A stretch of 64,000 nt of DNA from Tangfeifania diversioriginum (GTDB taxonomy: Bacteria > Bacteroidota > Bacteroidia > Bacteroidales > Prolixibacteraceae). Positions 27,639 through 37,812 of the stretch are shown here, in pieces. The notes beneath the pieces are model-generated. The model was given only the letters and a program-made list of their open reading frames with translations, did no database searches and was not told the origin of the DNA. Location: positions 83,078 to 147,077 of the forward strand of contig CAMCBW010000005.1 in assembly GCA_945873105.1 (NCBI GenBank). The letters are read 5' to 3'. A program made the position numbers and the translations under genes. Each line of letters begins with the position of its first letter. Position 1 is the stretch's first letter.

Positions 27639-30600
27639 GATCATAGTTGAGGTTCGAGGGTAGATATTTTTCTATGAACTCAGTGGTGACTCCTTTTCGA
27701 TCGGCATAATCCTCCACCTGATCCCTTCCTACTTTTTCGACTCCAAAATACCTTGATTCCTGGTGCGCGTAGATGACACCACAGACGGAGGCATTCGGAA
27801 ACATCGAGTAATTCTCTGTGAGTGAAATTCCTGTCTTCTCTGCAGCCGATAAGAGGTTGAAAATTGTCTCTTTCTCAGAGTGTTCAGGACATGCCGGATA
27901 TCCCGGAGCTGGACGAATTCCCTGGTACTTTGATGCGATTAAATCCTCAGGTGTTAAATCTTCGTATTTGCTGTAGCCCCAAAGCTCTTTTCTGACCACT
28001 TCATGCAATTTTTCTGCGAATGCTTCGGCCAACCTGTCTGAAAGGGCCTCCAGCATTATGGCTTTGTAATCGTTGTTCTCATTTTTGTATTGTTGAACAA
28101 GTTCGGCAACACCAATCCCCGCTGTTACTGCAAATGCACCGCAATAATCGGGAATTCCAGTCTCTTTTGGAGCAATGAAATCACTCAGACAGAGTTGTGC
28201 CAGGGCATCCTTTTTCTTCTCCTGTTGTCTCAACTGATGGAATTTACCCAAGATTTTTGATCTGGATTCATCGGTATACAATTCAACATCATCCATGACA
28301 CTGTTCGCGGGCCAGATCCCCACTGCCCCATTGGCCCTGATCATCTTTTTCTCAATGATCTCATCCAGGAATTGATTGGCCTCTTCAAACAGCTGCCTGG
28401 CAGCTTCACCTTTGTCAGGATCTTTCAAAATTGCCGGATATTTTCCTTTGAATTCCCATACCAAAAAGAAGAAGGTCCAGTCGATGTATTTTCTAAGTTC
28501 CTCCAATGGGTAGTCCTTGTAATACCTGGTACCTGTAATATTGGGTGGTGATACCGGGTATTTACTGAAATCGGGATGAAATTTGAGGGCCCTTGCCTCT
28601 TCCAATGTGAAATACTCTTTTGGTTTTTTGGCACTGTGTACCTGCCTTAATCCGGCATACTCATCCAGGGTTGCCTTTAAAAACTCAGGAGCTCCGGACA
28701 ATAACTCCGCCACAACCTGCACAGATCTGGAAGCATCTTTTACATACAGGGTGGTATTGCTGTATTCCGGGGCAATTTTGACGGCTGTATGGATTTTGGA
28801 GGTCGTAGCACCTCCAATAAGCAAGGGTTGTTTAAAACCGCGTTTTTGGAGTTCTTTGGCTACATGGACCATCTCCTCCAGTGAGGGAGTAATCAACCCG
28901 CTTAAGCCAATGATATCGACTTTTTCTTTCGTGGCAGTTTCCAGGATTGTTTCACAGGGGACCATTACCCCGAGGTCAATTACCTCGTAGTTGTTACAGG
29001 CGAGGACGACTCCAACGATATTTTTGCCAATGTCGTGAACATCACCCTTTACGGTTGCCAGCAGAATTTTTTTACGGACGACAACTTTGCTGGGCTGTAA
29101 AATCTTCTCCTCCTCGATGTAAGGCTGCAACCAGGCAACGGCTTTTTTCATGACCCTGGCTGATTTGATGACCTGTGGAAGGAACATTTTACCTGATCCG
29201 AACAGATCTCCCACTTTGTTCATACCGTCCATGAGGGGGCCTTCGATAATGTTCAGCGGGGAGTCATAGTTTGGCATAAGGTCGCACACATCGCTCTCAA
29301 TAAAATCGGTAATACCTTTTACCATGGCATGTTCGATCCTTTCGGTGAGTGGAAGTTCTCTCCAGGCTTCCATCTTTTCCTCCTTTTCATCTACTGCCTT
29401 GAGTTTCTCAGCGAATTGAAGCAGTCGTTCCGTGGCATCCGGTCTTCTGTTGAGGACCAAATCTTCTACCAGTTCGAGCAGGTCAGCAGGTATTTCATCG
29501 TAGATCTGGAGCATTCCAGGATTGACAATTCCCATGTCTAAACCATCCTTGATGGCATAATAGAGGAAAACGGAGTGAATGGCTTCCCGTAGAACATTGT
29601 TCCCCCTGAAAGAGAAGGAGACGTTGGAGATTCCCCCGCTTACTTTGGCAAAGGGAAGATGTTCCTTGATCCATTTGGTAGCCCTGAAAAAGTCGACAGC
29701 ATAGTTGTTGTGCTCTTCCAATCCGGTCCCAATCGTAAGGATATTCGGATCGAAAATGATGTCTTCAGCCGGAAAATGAACCTTTCCGACCAGGATTCGG
29801 TAGGCTCTTTCGCAAATGGCGATACGCTTTTCGTAGGTTGATGCCTGACCCTCCTCATCAAAAGCCATAACGACCACTGCAGCACCATAATCCCTGATTT
29901 TTTTGGCATTGCGGATAAACTGCTCCTCCCCTTCCTTCAGGCTGATGGAGTTGACGATGGATTTTCCCTGTATGCACTGAAGTCCGGCTTCAATCACCTC
30001 CCATTTGGAGGAATCGATCATGATGGGCAGTTTCGAAATATCGGGTTCCGAAGCGATGAGGTTGAGAAACCTTACCATCTCTTTTTTTGCATCGAGCATG
30101 GCATCGTCCATGTTGACGTCGATGACCTGAGCTCCGCCTTCCACCATATCTCTGGCGACAGAGAGTGCCTCATCGTATTTTCCATCCCGGATTAATCGTG
30201 CAAATTTGATGGACCCAGCTACATTGCATCTTTCACCTACATTGATAAAGTTTGAGAGCTTGTCGATTGTCAGCGGCTCGAGGCCACTCAATCGGGTGGC
30301 TTTTGGAAGTTGGATAATCTTGCGCGGTTTCGATTTGGATGCTAGTTTGGCCAGTTCGTGGATGTGCGCGGGAGTAGTTCCACAACAACCACCGATGATA
30401 TTGACCATGTGGTTGTGGGTAAATTCTGCCACCTGGTTGCGCATTTCCAGGGGTGATTCATCGTACTCCCCAAATTGGTTGGGCAGACCCGCATTGGGAT
30501 GGGTACTGATCATAAAAGGGGCCTTCCTGCTAAGCTCTTCGAGGTAAGGATGCAGGTCTTTTGCCCCAAAAGAGCAGTTAAGACCAATGGAAAGCAGATC

Positions 30601-31305
30601 GATGTGGGAGACTGAGTTGAGGAAGGCTTCCAGGGTCTGTCCTGAGAGTGTCCTTCCACTTCTGTCAGTGATGGTTCCGGAGACCATCACTGGTATTTTA
30701 ACGCCTCGTTCTTCCAGGATTTCGTTGATGGCAACCAATGCTACCTTGCAATTCAGGGTATCGAAGATGGTCTCCACCAGCAATAGGTCGACACCACCCT
30801 CCAACAATCCCTCGACCTGTTCACGGTAGGAGATCTTCAGATCCTCGAACAAAATAGCCCTGTAACCAGGGTCGTTGACATCGGGCGACATGGAGCAGGT
30901 TTTGTTGGTCGGACCAACGGAGCCTGCCACATAACGTGGTTTCTCGGGGGTTGAATATTTTGCTGCAGCTTCAACCGCTATTTTTGCTGCGGCTCTGTTA
31001 ATTTCACTGACATATTTTTCGGTTCCATAGTCACTTTGGGAGATGGAGGTTGCGTTGAAAGTATTGGTCTCCAGAATATCTGCCCCTGCTTTCAGGAAGG
31101 CTTCATGAATTTCCCGAATGGCTTCCGGTTTTGTGAGGCAAAGCAGATCGTTGTTTCCTTTCAGGGAGGTGGGCCAATCCCTGAATTGGTTTCCTCTGAA
31201 CTCTTCTTCCGAAAAATTGTACCGCTGAATCATGGTTCCCATGGCTCCATCTAGCACGAGAACTCTTGTTTCCAGAAGTTTACGAATATCTGGTTTAAGC
31301 ATCAT
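27622..31305 (-). CDS. metH: Cobalamin-dependent methionine synthase
   Basis: A full-length 1227-residue MetH that moves a methyl group from 5-methyltetrahydrofolate through cobalamin to homocysteine. Domains in order: homocysteine-binding barrel with zinc cysteines ([15 protein letters not shown]; about 1-325), pterin-binding barrel (about 350-640), B12 cap (about 660-745), B12 domain with the base-off histidine motif DVHDIGKN (about 755-890) and the SAM-dependent activation domain (about 910-1220, with [12 protein letters not shown]). The start overlaps the FAD oxidoreductase stop by 4 bp, so the two are translationally coupled. No riboswitch is visible directly upstream. Confidence 0.97.
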   Translation of the reverse strand: MMLKPDIRKLLETRVLVLDGAMGTMIQRYNFSEEEFRGNQFRDWPTSLKGNNDLLCLTKPEAIREIHEAFLKAGADILETNTFNATSISQSDYGTEKYVSEINRAAAKIAVEAAAKYSTPEKPRYVAGSVGPTNKTCSMSPDVNDPGYRAILFEDLKISYREQVEGLLEGGVDLLLVETIFDTLNCKVALVAINEILEERGVKIPVMVSGTITDRSGRTLSGQTLEAFLNSVSHIDLLSIGLNCSFGAKDLHPYLEELSRKAPFMISTHPNAGLPNQFGEYDESPLEMRNQVAEFTHNHMVNIIGGCCGTTPAHIHELAKLASKSKPRKIIQLPKATRLSGLEPLTIDKLSNFINVGERCNVAGSIKFARLIRDGKYDEALSVARDMVEGGAQVIDVNMDDAMLDAKKEMVRFLNLIASEPDISKLPIMIDSSKWEVIEAGLQCIQGKSIVNSISLKEGEEQFIRNAKKIRDYGAAVVVMAFDEEGQASTYEKRIAICERAYRILVGKVHFPAEDIIFDPNILTIGTGLEEHNNYAVDFFRATKWIKEHLPFAKVSGGISNVSFSFRGNNVLREAIHSVFLYYAIKDGLDMGIVNPGMLQIYDEIPADLLELVEDLVLNRRPDATERLLQFAEKLKAVDEKEEKMEAWRELPLTERIEHAMVKGITDFIESDVCDLMPNYDSPLNIIEGPLMDGMNKVGDLFGSGKMFLPQVIKSARVMKKAVAWLQPYIEEEKILQPSKVVVRKKILLATVKGDVHDIGKNIVGVVLACNNYEVIDLGVMVPCETILETATKEKVDIIGLSGLITPSLEEMVHVAKELQKRGFKQPLLIGGATTSKIHTAVKIAPEYSNTTLYVKDASRSVQVVAELLSGAPEFLKATLDEYAGLRQVHSAKKPKEYFTLEEARALKFHPDFSKYPVSPPNITGTRYYKDYPLEELRKYIDWTFFFLVWEFKGKYPAILKDPDKGEAARQLFEEANQFLDEIIEKKMIRANGAVGIWPANSVMDDVELYTDESRSKILGKFHQLRQQEKKKDALAQLCLSDFIAPKETGIPDYCGAFAVTAGIGVAELVQQYKNENNDYKAIMLEALSDRLAEAFAEKLHEVVRKELWGYSKYEDLTPEDLIASKYQGIRPAPGYPACPEHSEKETIFNLLSAAEKTGISLTENYSMFPNASVCGVIYAHQESRYFGVEKVGRDQVEDYADRKGVTTEFIEKYLPSNLNYDPKKRG

Positions 31306-32705
31306 TTTACCATACTATTTTTGAGGATTTCGCGGGCGATCAATACTCCGTTGACGGAGGCCTGCATCAGTCCGCGGGTAATTCCGGCACCATCTCCGCC
31401 GAAGAATAGATTTTTAACGACAGGACTTTGGAAAGTTTTGTCCACTTTGACAATGTTGGAATAGAATTTAACCTCCACACCATAAAGCAATGTTTCATCG
31501 CTGGCGAGCCCGGGACTTACCTTGTCGAGTGATTTGATCATTTCGATGATGTCGAACAGGATCCGGTGGGGCAAGACGAGGCTCAAATCTCCGGGAACCG
31601 CATCTTTTAGTGTGGGCACAATGTTGTTCCGGTAGAGCCGGTCGGCTGTGGTTCGCCGTCCCCTGACGAGGTCGCCAAAACGCTGGACCATTATTTTATT
31701 GCGGGTCAGCATGTTGGCTAGCCGGGCAATGTGGCGGCCATATTCGATGGGGGCATTGAAGGGTTCCGTGAATTTTTGGGAAACCAGCAGGGCAAAATTG
31801 GTATTGTCGCTTTTGAGATCCTTGTAGCTGTGTCCGTTCACGACAGCAAGGTTGTTGTCGTAATACTCTGAGGAGACAAATCCGCCCGGATTGGAGCAGA
31901 AAGTGCGCACTTTGTCGTCGAAAGTACGGGTGTAATGTATGAGTTTGGCTTCGTAGAAGTTGTCATTGATCTCCTGCATGACTTCGTTACGGCATTCAAT
32001 GCGTACCCCAATGTCAACTATTCCAACCTCCATTGGAATTTTTTGACTGACACATTGTTTCATGAGCCAGTCGGAACCGTCTCTGCCAACAGCAACAACT
32101 ACATGGTGGCCTTCAAATGTTTTGTTGATGGATTTGACTCCTGTAACAATTTGATTTTCAATGATGAATTCAGTAACAGGCGAATTAAAAAGTACCTCAA
32201 CCCCCTTTTTCTTAAGATGCTCGAAAAGGGATCGGTATAGTTCCTGTGTTTTCTCTGTTCCAAGATGCCTGACCGGACATTGCACCAGTTTGAGGTTTGC
32301 TTCTATCGCTTTGCGGCCGATTTCACGCATGGCCGGTGTTTCGTAAAGGCCATGAATATCTGCATCAGCTCCGAATTTCAGGTAGATATCATCGGTATAG
32401 CGGATCATTTGCATGGCTGTTTCGACGCCGATATAGTCTGGCAGCGTACCTCCTACCTCGTGGGAAAGGGATAATTTACCATCTGAATAAGCCCCTGCAC
32501 CGGCCCATCCGGTGGTGATGGAGCAGGGTTTGCAATTCACGCAGGTTCCTCCGTTGGTATGCTTTGGGCATTTTCGCTTGTAGATATCTCGCCCCTTCTC
32601 CAGCATTAATATGCTCAGATCGGGGTGTTCCTTAACCAATTCATAGGCAGCAAAAATCCCGGCCGGCCCTGCTCCCACTATGATGACGTCGTATCTTTTT
32701 TCCAT
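31302..32705 (-). CDS. NAD(P)/FAD-dependent oxidoreductase (FAD-dependent dehydrogenase-like)
   Basis: About 467 residues from ATG 32705, which directly precedes the Rossmann motif [20 protein letters not shown]; the frame is open for 43 more codons, which look non-coding. A cysteine-rich stretch ([17 protein letters not shown], about residues 45-62) could hold a metal or Fe-S cluster. A second nucleotide-binding region includes [15 protein letters not shown], and the C-terminal [16 protein letters not shown] is the FAD-binding end. It resembles uncharacterised Bacteroidota FAD-dependent dehydrogenases. It shares an ATGA overlap with metH. The substrate is unknown. Confidence 0.82.
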   Translation of the reverse strand: MEKRYDVIIVGAGPAGIFAAYELVKEHPDLSILMLEKGRDIYKRKCPKHTNGGTCVNCKPCSITTGWAGAGAYSDGKLSLSHEVGGTLPDYIGVETAMQMIRYTDDIYLKFGADADIHGLYETPAMREIGRKAIEANLKLVQCPVRHLGTEKTQELYRSLFEHLKKKGVEVLFNSPVTEFIIENQIVTGVKSINKTFEGHHVVVAVGRDGSDWLMKQCVSQKIPMEVGIVDIGVRIECRNEVMQEINDNFYEAKLIHYTRTFDDKVRTFCSNPGGFVSSEYYDNNLAVVNGHSYKDLKSDNTNFALLVSQKFTEPFNAPIEYGRHIARLANMLTRNKIMVQRFGDLVRGRRTTADRLYRNNIVPTLKDAVPGDLSLVLPHRILFDIIEMIKSLDKVSPGLASDETLLYGVEVKFYSNIVKVDKTFQSPVVKNLFFGGDGAGITRGLMQASVNGVLIAREILKNSMVK

Positions 32706-32734
32706 GGTGCAATAAAATCTCTTCTCAAACCCGG

Positions 32735-32742
32735 CAAAGGTA
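32735..32742 (-). promoter_or_regulatory. Candidate -7 promoter for the oxidoreductase-metH operon
   Basis: TACCTTTG on the minus strand, 30 bp upstream of the preferred start at 32705, exactly fits TAnnTTTG and lies inside the longer open frame. This supports the later start codon. No convincing -33 element. Confidence 0.5.
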
Positions 32743-32886
32743 GACAATTTTCTCTGCAACAAGCAGCATCTGTTGTACGGAGGGATCTGCCAGTGGTTGA
32801 AAAAGCGAGAATTTTTTATTACTTTTCTTCCCATTTTGGATGAATGATCGTTTGAAACCAGTAGCAGGGACTAAACTTTAAATCAA

Positions 32887-34056
32887 ATGGCAAACACAAC
32901 TTTCAACCGGCGTAATTTTTTGTTTTTGGGTGCAACGGCCACCCTCGGTATGGCTGTACAGGCATCACCAGCCAAAAAGAAAAAGGAAAAGAAGAAAAAG
33001 AAAATTTTTTACCGCACCCTGGGTAAAACGGGGATCGAGCTTCCCATCATAAGTATGGGTGTGATGCGCGCAGATAACCCCAATATTCTAAAGGCAGCCT
33101 ACGAGCTGGGAATCAAGCATTTTGATACTGCCAATGGATACCAGGATGGCCGGAATGAGGAGATGGTAGGCCAGTATTTTAAAGATATTCAAAGGGATAA
33201 GGTGATCATTTCCACGAAGATCCATCCTCCGAAGGAGGGTTTGTCGACTGAACAGTTTCTTGAAAAATTTGATCAGTCATTGGCCAGGCTTCAGATGAGT
33301 TATGTGGATATCCTCTACCTCCATGTATGCAATGACAGGGCTTACACGCTGGATCCAAGGTATCTGGAGGCCTTGCGAAGAGCCAAGGAGAGTGGAAAAG
33401 CAAAATTTGTGGGTTGTTCCACCCATACAAACATGGCGGAGGTACTTCATGCTGCTGTCGACAGCAAATTGTATGATGTGGTACTTACCTCCTACAATTT
33501 CCGTCTCAAGGATGATACCAAATTGCAGGAGGCGCTGCAGAGAGCCAATGATGCCGGTTTGGGGATTGTTGCCATGAAAAATATGGCCGGTGGTTTCCTT
33601 GACAAGGAGAAGAAAAAACCAGTCAACTGCAAGGCCGCCTTGAAATGGGCTATTTCCAATCCATTGATTCATACCTGTATCCCCGGGATTACCAATTTTG
33701 AAATGTTGAAGGAGAATTGGGAAGTGGCCCAAAATCATGAAATGGATGAGCAGGAGAAGGGAGATTTGTCGCTGGCCATGAGCAATGTGGGACTCTATTG
33801 TCACGGATGTCTGAGTTGTTCCGGTCAGTGTCCCAGGAATCTTCCGATCCCCGATTTGATGCGTTCCTACATGTACAATTATGGTTACTCCTATCCAGCC
33901 AAGGCGCAAACCACGGTAGCCCAACTGAACCTTTCGGCCGATCCCTGTGAATCATGCACGGGCTGCACAGTCACCTGCCCCAACGGTTTCAATGTCAGGG
34001 AGCGGATCACAGACATTGCCCGCATCAAAATGGTACCCGCAAATTTCCTGGTATGA
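32887..34056 (+). CDS. Tat-exported aldo/keto reductase with C-terminal Fe-S clusters
   Basis: A 389-residue protein. NRRNFLFLGATATLG at 7-21 is a twin-arginine signal, followed by a Lys-rich stretch. The aldo/keto reductase barrel (about 40-310) contains GKTGIELPIISMGVM, HFDTANGYQDG and STKIHPPKEG. The C-terminus has two cysteine clusters, CHGCLSCSGQC and CESCTGCTVTC, each able to hold a 4Fe-4S cluster. The class is widespread in Bacteroidota; substrates are unknown. Its end overlaps the next gene by 4 bp, so the two are coupled. Confidence 0.87.
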   Translation: MANTTFNRRNFLFLGATATLGMAVQASPAKKKKEKKKKKIFYRTLGKTGIELPIISMGVMRADNPNILKAAYELGIKHFDTANGYQDGRNEEMVGQYFKDIQRDKVIISTKIHPPKEGLSTEQFLEKFDQSLARLQMSYVDILYLHVCNDRAYTLDPRYLEALRRAKESGKAKFVGCSTHTNMAEVLHAAVDSKLYDVVLTSYNFRLKDDTKLQEALQRANDAGLGIVAMKNMAGGFLDKEKKKPVNCKAALKWAISNPLIHTCIPGITNFEMLKENWEVAQNHEMDEQEKGDLSLAMSNVGLYCHGCLSCSGQCPRNLPIPDLMRSYMYNYGYSYPAKAQTTVAQLNLSADPCESCTGCTVTCPNGFNVRERITDIARIKMVPANFLV

Positions 34057-34892
34057 GAAAGACAATGATCTTAGGCCTGATGCTTATTTCCTTCCTTTCA
34101 TGGGCACAGGAGGTAAAGTTTCCTGACTTGTCAGAATGGCAAACCGATGGAAAAACCAAGGTTTTCAACAGGGAGAATCTCTTCGAACACATTGACGGAG
34201 CAGCTGAATTTTACCTAAGCTATGGTTTTGAATCGCTGAAGGTTGCGAGTTGGAGTAACCATGGTGCCGAGCTAACTGCCGAGGTTTACGATCATGGGGA
34301 TCCCCTGCATGCTTACGGCATTTACAGTATCGAGAAATCGGCAAAGGCAATCATTACTCCAGTTGGGCTGGAAGGATACGGAGATGGCGCCACTTTCAAT
34401 TTTGTGGCGGGTAAGTTCTATGTGAAGATGAACAGCATGCAATTGGAGAAGGTGTCAGGGTTTTCGTTGAAGTCTTTCGCGGAAGCGTTTGCAAGGAGCT
34501 TGTGCGAAAAGCCTGAATATCCTAAAATTATCGGTTTGTTTCCCAGGGAGAATTTGGTTGCCAACAGTTGTCAGTACATTCCAACCGAATTTATGGGATT
34601 GGGCTTTCTGGGATCTGCTGTGCGTGCCAAGTATACAGTTGATGGGAAAGAGGTGACTGTTTTCATCCTTGAAAGAACCGATCGTGCCGAAGTAGAGAAG
34701 ATGGTTCTCAAATACATCTCCTATGCGGAGGCAAAAGTAAAGAAACCTGGCGAGGGTGACTTTTTGATGAAGGATCCCTTTAATGGACCAGTCTTTTTAA
34801 GGTGGAAAGGCAATTACTTGCTGGGTGCATCCGGTTTCTCAGACCAAAAAAAGCTACTTCCCATACTCATGGAGATTACACAAAAACTTTAA
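34053..34892 (+). CDS. DUF6599-like secreted protein
   Basis: A 279-residue protein starting at ATG 34053 (ATGA overlap with the reductase; a longer open frame upstream is the reductase read in another frame). The signal peptide runs MILGLMLISFLSWAQE. The mature part includes NLFEHIDGAAEFYLSYGFE and YGIYSIEKS, blocks I associate with the DUF6599 family found beside Tat-exported Fe-S reductases. Function is unknown; the coupling suggests that it acts with the upstream enzyme in the periplasm. Confidence 0.7.
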   Translation: MRKTMILGLMLISFLSWAQEVKFPDLSEWQTDGKTKVFNRENLFEHIDGAAEFYLSYGFESLKVASWSNHGAELTAEVYDHGDPLHAYGIYSIEKSAKAIITPVGLEGYGDGATFNFVAGKFYVKMNSMQLEKVSGFSLKSFAEAFARSLCEKPEYPKIIGLFPRENLVANSCQYIPTEFMGLGFLGSAVRAKYTVDGKEVTVFILERTDRAEVEKMVLKYISYAEAKVKKPGEGDFLMKDPFNGPVFLRWKGNYLLGASGFSDQKKLLPILMEITQKL

Positions 34893-34922
34893 CGCAAAAT
34901 AATTTTCGTTTTTCGATTTTGG

Positions 34923-34954
34923 ATTGGAGAATAGGATCCAAAGCGATATTTTTG
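34923..34954 (+). promoter_or_regulatory. Bacteroidota-type promoter upstream of HAD gene
   Basis: ATTG at 34923-34926, a 20-bp spacer, then TATTTTTG at 34947-34954. Transcription would begin near 34960, making ATG 34961 nearly leaderless and ATG 34979 the first with a leader. Confidence 0.55.
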
Positions 34955-34960
34955 TCACCT

Positions 34961-35653
34961 ATGCAAAACAAACAATCTATGAATGGCTTTGGTCCCCTCA
35001 AAGCCATTTTTTTTGATATGGACGGGGTTATCTACGATTCGATGGGCAATCATGCAATTGGCTGGAGTAAAGCCTTTGCCCATCTTGGATGGGATTTTCC
35101 ATGTGAAAAGGTCTACTTGAATGAGGGGAGAACCGGCTCCTCAACTATTAATCTTTTGTACCAGGAAAAGTTGGACCGCAATGCAACAGATATGGAGATT
35201 GCCGCTATCTACGGGAAGAAGACCGAGATCTTTGACAGTATGGAAAAGCCCAAACCCTTACCAGGAATCGCTGCCCTGATGACGAGGGCCAAGCAGGAAG
35301 GTATTGAAATCTGGGTGGTGACAGGCTCAGGGCAGGAGCTGTTGCTGGACGATCTGTGCAGTGATTTCCCTGGATTGATCGTGAAGGGAAAGATCATTTC
35401 AGGGAAAGATGTCACCCATTGCAAACCACATCCTGAACCCTATTTGACGGCTTTGGAAAGGTCAAAATTCAAGGCCGGTGAAGTGCTAGTCATAGAGAAT
35501 GCCCCGCTTGGAATTCAGGCAGCAAAAGCCGCAGGTATTTATACGATTGCGATCAATACCGGAATACTTGCCGATGAGATTTTGTGGCAGGCTGGGGCTG
35601 ATGTCGTGGTGAAGGAGGTTGCGCAAGTGGAAGATCTGATTTTTCCTGCATAA
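34961..35653 (+). CDS. HAD superfamily phosphatase (beta-phosphoglucomutase-like)
   Basis: About 230 residues from ATG 34961; ATG 34979 is an equally good start. The longer open frame from 34802 overlaps the previous gene and is rejected. HAD motif I is FFDMDGVIYDSM (Asp nucleophile and Asp acid/base), motif II is VVTGSG, and the C-terminal motif is KPHPEPYLTALE with VIENAPLGIQAAKAAG. The helical cap after motif I places it in HAD subfamily IA, with sugar-phosphate mutases and phosphatases. The substrate is unknown. Confidence 0.87.
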   Translation: MQNKQSMNGFGPLKAIFFDMDGVIYDSMGNHAIGWSKAFAHLGWDFPCEKVYLNEGRTGSSTINLLYQEKLDRNATDMEIAAIYGKKTEIFDSMEKPKPLPGIAALMTRAKQEGIEIWVVTGSGQELLLDDLCSDFPGLIVKGKIISGKDVTHCKPHPEPYLTALERSKFKAGEVLVIENAPLGIQAAKAAGIYTIAINTGILADEILWQAGADVVVKEVAQVEDLIFPA

Positions 35654-35657
35654 CCTA

Positions 35658-35766
35658 AAAGTGCCTAAAGTGCGCTAAAATGCCTAGAGTACTGCTCTTC
35701 CCTCTTAATTTGCAGGGAGCTCCAAAACTTTAGGCACTCTAGGCACTTTAAATACTTTAGGCACTT
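35658..35766. repeat. Inverted array of AAGTGCCTAAAGT-type repeats
   Basis: The left arm at 35658-35692 carries AAGTGCCTAAAGT and TGCCTAGAGT. The right arm at about 35724-35766 carries their complements (ACTTTAGGCACT twice, ACTCTAGGCACTT). The two can fold into a long imperfect hairpin between the convergent HAD and ceramidase-like genes. It may serve as a terminator. The right edge overlaps the stop of the ceramidase-like gene. Confidence 0.7.
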
Positions 35767-37318
35767 ATTTCAACTCCTCGAGCATTGCCTTGATGTTCCT
35801 GTGAATGATCGGCGCTGTTTCTGCGCCCAGGGAGTTAACTTCTCCGTAAGGGCTACCCTCTTTGCCGTAGGTGTAAGGAGCCTTAACATCCCATTGGCTT
35901 TTGGGAATGATGTAGCCAATTTCATCGTTGGCCAGGCCAAACATGAATTTGTATTTTCCCGGCATCATCTCCCTGATCGCAGGTATTTCAACAGGAGCTA
36001 TATTAAAATCTTGTCCAGCAGGTGCTTCAACGCCGCCATTCAATATTTCAGGATAAAGTTCACCTGGGATGGTGACGATGGAGATAGGTCCAATTTTGAC
36101 AACAGCAAGTTCAGATTTCATCTTCATCCAGCCGGTAGTCCCTCTTTTCATGATCCCCAGCATGGCTGCCAGTTTGAACATATTGTTGTCGAGAGGGATA
36201 GGTAATGTCTTGGCGATGATGGAAATGGCAGCAGAGTCGATGATCTCCTCCGGATTAGCCATGGCCAATAGCGCAAGATTGGCCATACTTTTACCCTGGG
36301 CTGCTGCCTTTTCGAAGGTTGGTTCCTTGAACTCTTCACCCGAGAAGGGGTCCTTGATGGTCAGCCTTGGATGGGTGGTCATCAGTCCGCCAACGGCACC
36401 GCTGGCATAGACTACCACACCGCCTACTCCCGGCAACACCAGGCTATCCTTGTGGTAGACGCCTTTTTCAATTCCTTCGCGCACATAATGGGGGAAATCT
36501 GAAGTTATCTGCAGGTTACCGCTCCAAAGCGTTTCGGGGTGGTTGCCATGGTTGATAAGGGTACCCATGGTTTGTCCATTTTCCCTGTCGAGGAATTGTA
36601 TCATCCGAAGACCGGAATCAAAGACTTCTGGTTTCCGGGTATCCAAAACCAATGGAATGGCTCCTGTAAGATCCTGAGAAATGGAGAGCCTTGCCGGACG
36701 AATATTTTTTACAGCCTGGTCAATGGCTTTGGCAGCCTGGTTTTTCACATACTCCATGTGGGCTGGATTGATGCCGCTCTTGAAGGGGCTTTCTCCCCAA
36801 AGGCCAAGTAAATCGGGTCCTTCGTGGGTATGGGTGGAGGTGACGATGGCATAGGTGATACCAGATTCCCTGGAGATTCGTCCCCTGAGGTCAATCACAT
36901 CGTTGTTCATGAAACCGATGGCATCGAGAACAACAATGGCCAAACGGGTTTTTCCATCCTCAAGAACCATTGCGCGTGCCCAAACCTCATCGTGTATTCC
37001 GTTGGCAGGCTTGTTGTTGCTGAAACCGGCGATCCAGATCGGATCGAATTTCCCATTGCCGTTTCCATCGGTAAAGGTTTCGCCCTCCTCCGGTTCGTAT
37101 TCCTCGTTTTTGTTTTTATCGTCCCAACGATCAGGGACTGCAGGGGTAATGGGAAGTGCGGCAAACCCTGCTGAGAGCTTTGCAGGGGGATTGTTAAGAA
37201 TTTTCAGGTTTAAATGATAATCAGGGTACTGGTCCTTGAGGTTGTATCCGAACAAGGTTACCAAAACCAGGACAAGCAACAGCATGCCGGCTCCGAGGTA
37301 CTTAAAAAATCTCTTCAT
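35765..37318 (-). CDS. Neutral/alkaline ceramidase-like secreted hydrolase
   Basis: About 517 residues from ATG 37318 (MKRFFKYLG, followed by a strong hydrophobic helix at about 10-28); the frame is open 18 codons further, but these lie over a promoter motif. The mature part shows the neutral/alkaline ceramidase N-terminal domain: AGFAALPITP, the zinc-region histidines in VTSTHTHEGPD and TLINHGNHPETL. Such enzymes split the amide of ceramides; related Bacteroidota proteins are mostly untested. It probably acts in the periplasm, anchored by the helix. Confidence 0.82.
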   Translation of the reverse strand: MKRFFKYLGAGMLLLVLVLVTLFGYNLKDQYPDYHLNLKILNNPPAKLSAGFAALPITPAVPDRWDDKNKNEEYEPEEGETFTDGNGNGKFDPIWIAGFSNNKPANGIHDEVWARAMVLEDGKTRLAIVVLDAIGFMNNDVIDLRGRISRESGITYAIVTSTHTHEGPDLLGLWGESPFKSGINPAHMEYVKNQAAKAIDQAVKNIRPARLSISQDLTGAIPLVLDTRKPEVFDSGLRMIQFLDRENGQTMGTLINHGNHPETLWSGNLQITSDFPHYVREGIEKGVYHKDSLVLPGVGGVVVYASGAVGGLMTTHPRLTIKDPFSGEEFKEPTFEKAAAQGKSMANLALLAMANPEEIIDSAAISIIAKTLPIPLDNNMFKLAAMLGIMKRGTTGWMKMKSELAVVKIGPISIVTIPGELYPEILNGGVEAPAGQDFNIAPVEIPAIREMMPGKYKFMFGLANDEIGYIIPKSQWDVKAPYTYGKEGSPYGEVNSLGAETAPIIHRNIKAMLEELK

Positions 37319-37356
37319 GTTAATAGTTGTTTGTGACTTGATCCCTTTCGATCCGA

Positions 37357-37364
37357 CAAAGATA
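37357..37364 (-). promoter_or_regulatory. Candidate -7 promoter motif for the ceramidase-like gene
   Basis: TATCTTTG on the minus strand, 39 bp upstream of the preferred start at 37318. Exact TAnnTTTG; no clear -33. Confidence 0.5.
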
Positions 37365-37637
37365 GTCACCAAATCGTTTTGGAAGTATCCGGGGTGAGAA
37401 GAATTTTGTCTGATGATTCACCCATGGTTAGGTTTAATATTCAGTTGTTTATAGGAATCCTGTGAAATTTAAATCAGGAGGATTTTGGCGCATTTTACAC
37501 CCGATAATGGGTAATTGGGAGATTCATCCGTGAATAACAATTATATTTTGAAAAGGGTGTAACATTTCTGTAAGAGTGGAGTCTTATGGTTAGCGAGTTT
37601 TTTTATTGTTAGCGTGATTAAATAACTTTAGTATGCG

Positions 37638-37668
37638 AGGCCGTTCCCAAAAGGAGCGGCCTTTGTTG
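37638..37668 (+). terminator. Terminator-like hairpin in a gene-free gap
   Basis: AGGCCGTTCC and GGAGCGGCCT pair (one mismatch) around a CAAAA loop, with T-rich sequence after. It lies in the 494-bp gap 37319-37812. No plus-strand gene precedes it nearer than the HAD gene, which already has its own hairpin. The rest of the gap holds only promoter-like AT-rich sequence. Confidence 0.55.
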
Positions 37669-37812
37669 TTGGGGTAAAAAATAAAAGCTATTTTTACATT
37701 TCAACTGGCATCTTTTCAAACAACTGATGTCGTTTCTGAAATCAAGAGGTGGAAATATTTTTGCTTTTAACAGATAATCAATATCATATAAAAACTAATC
37801 ATTCGATAAATT

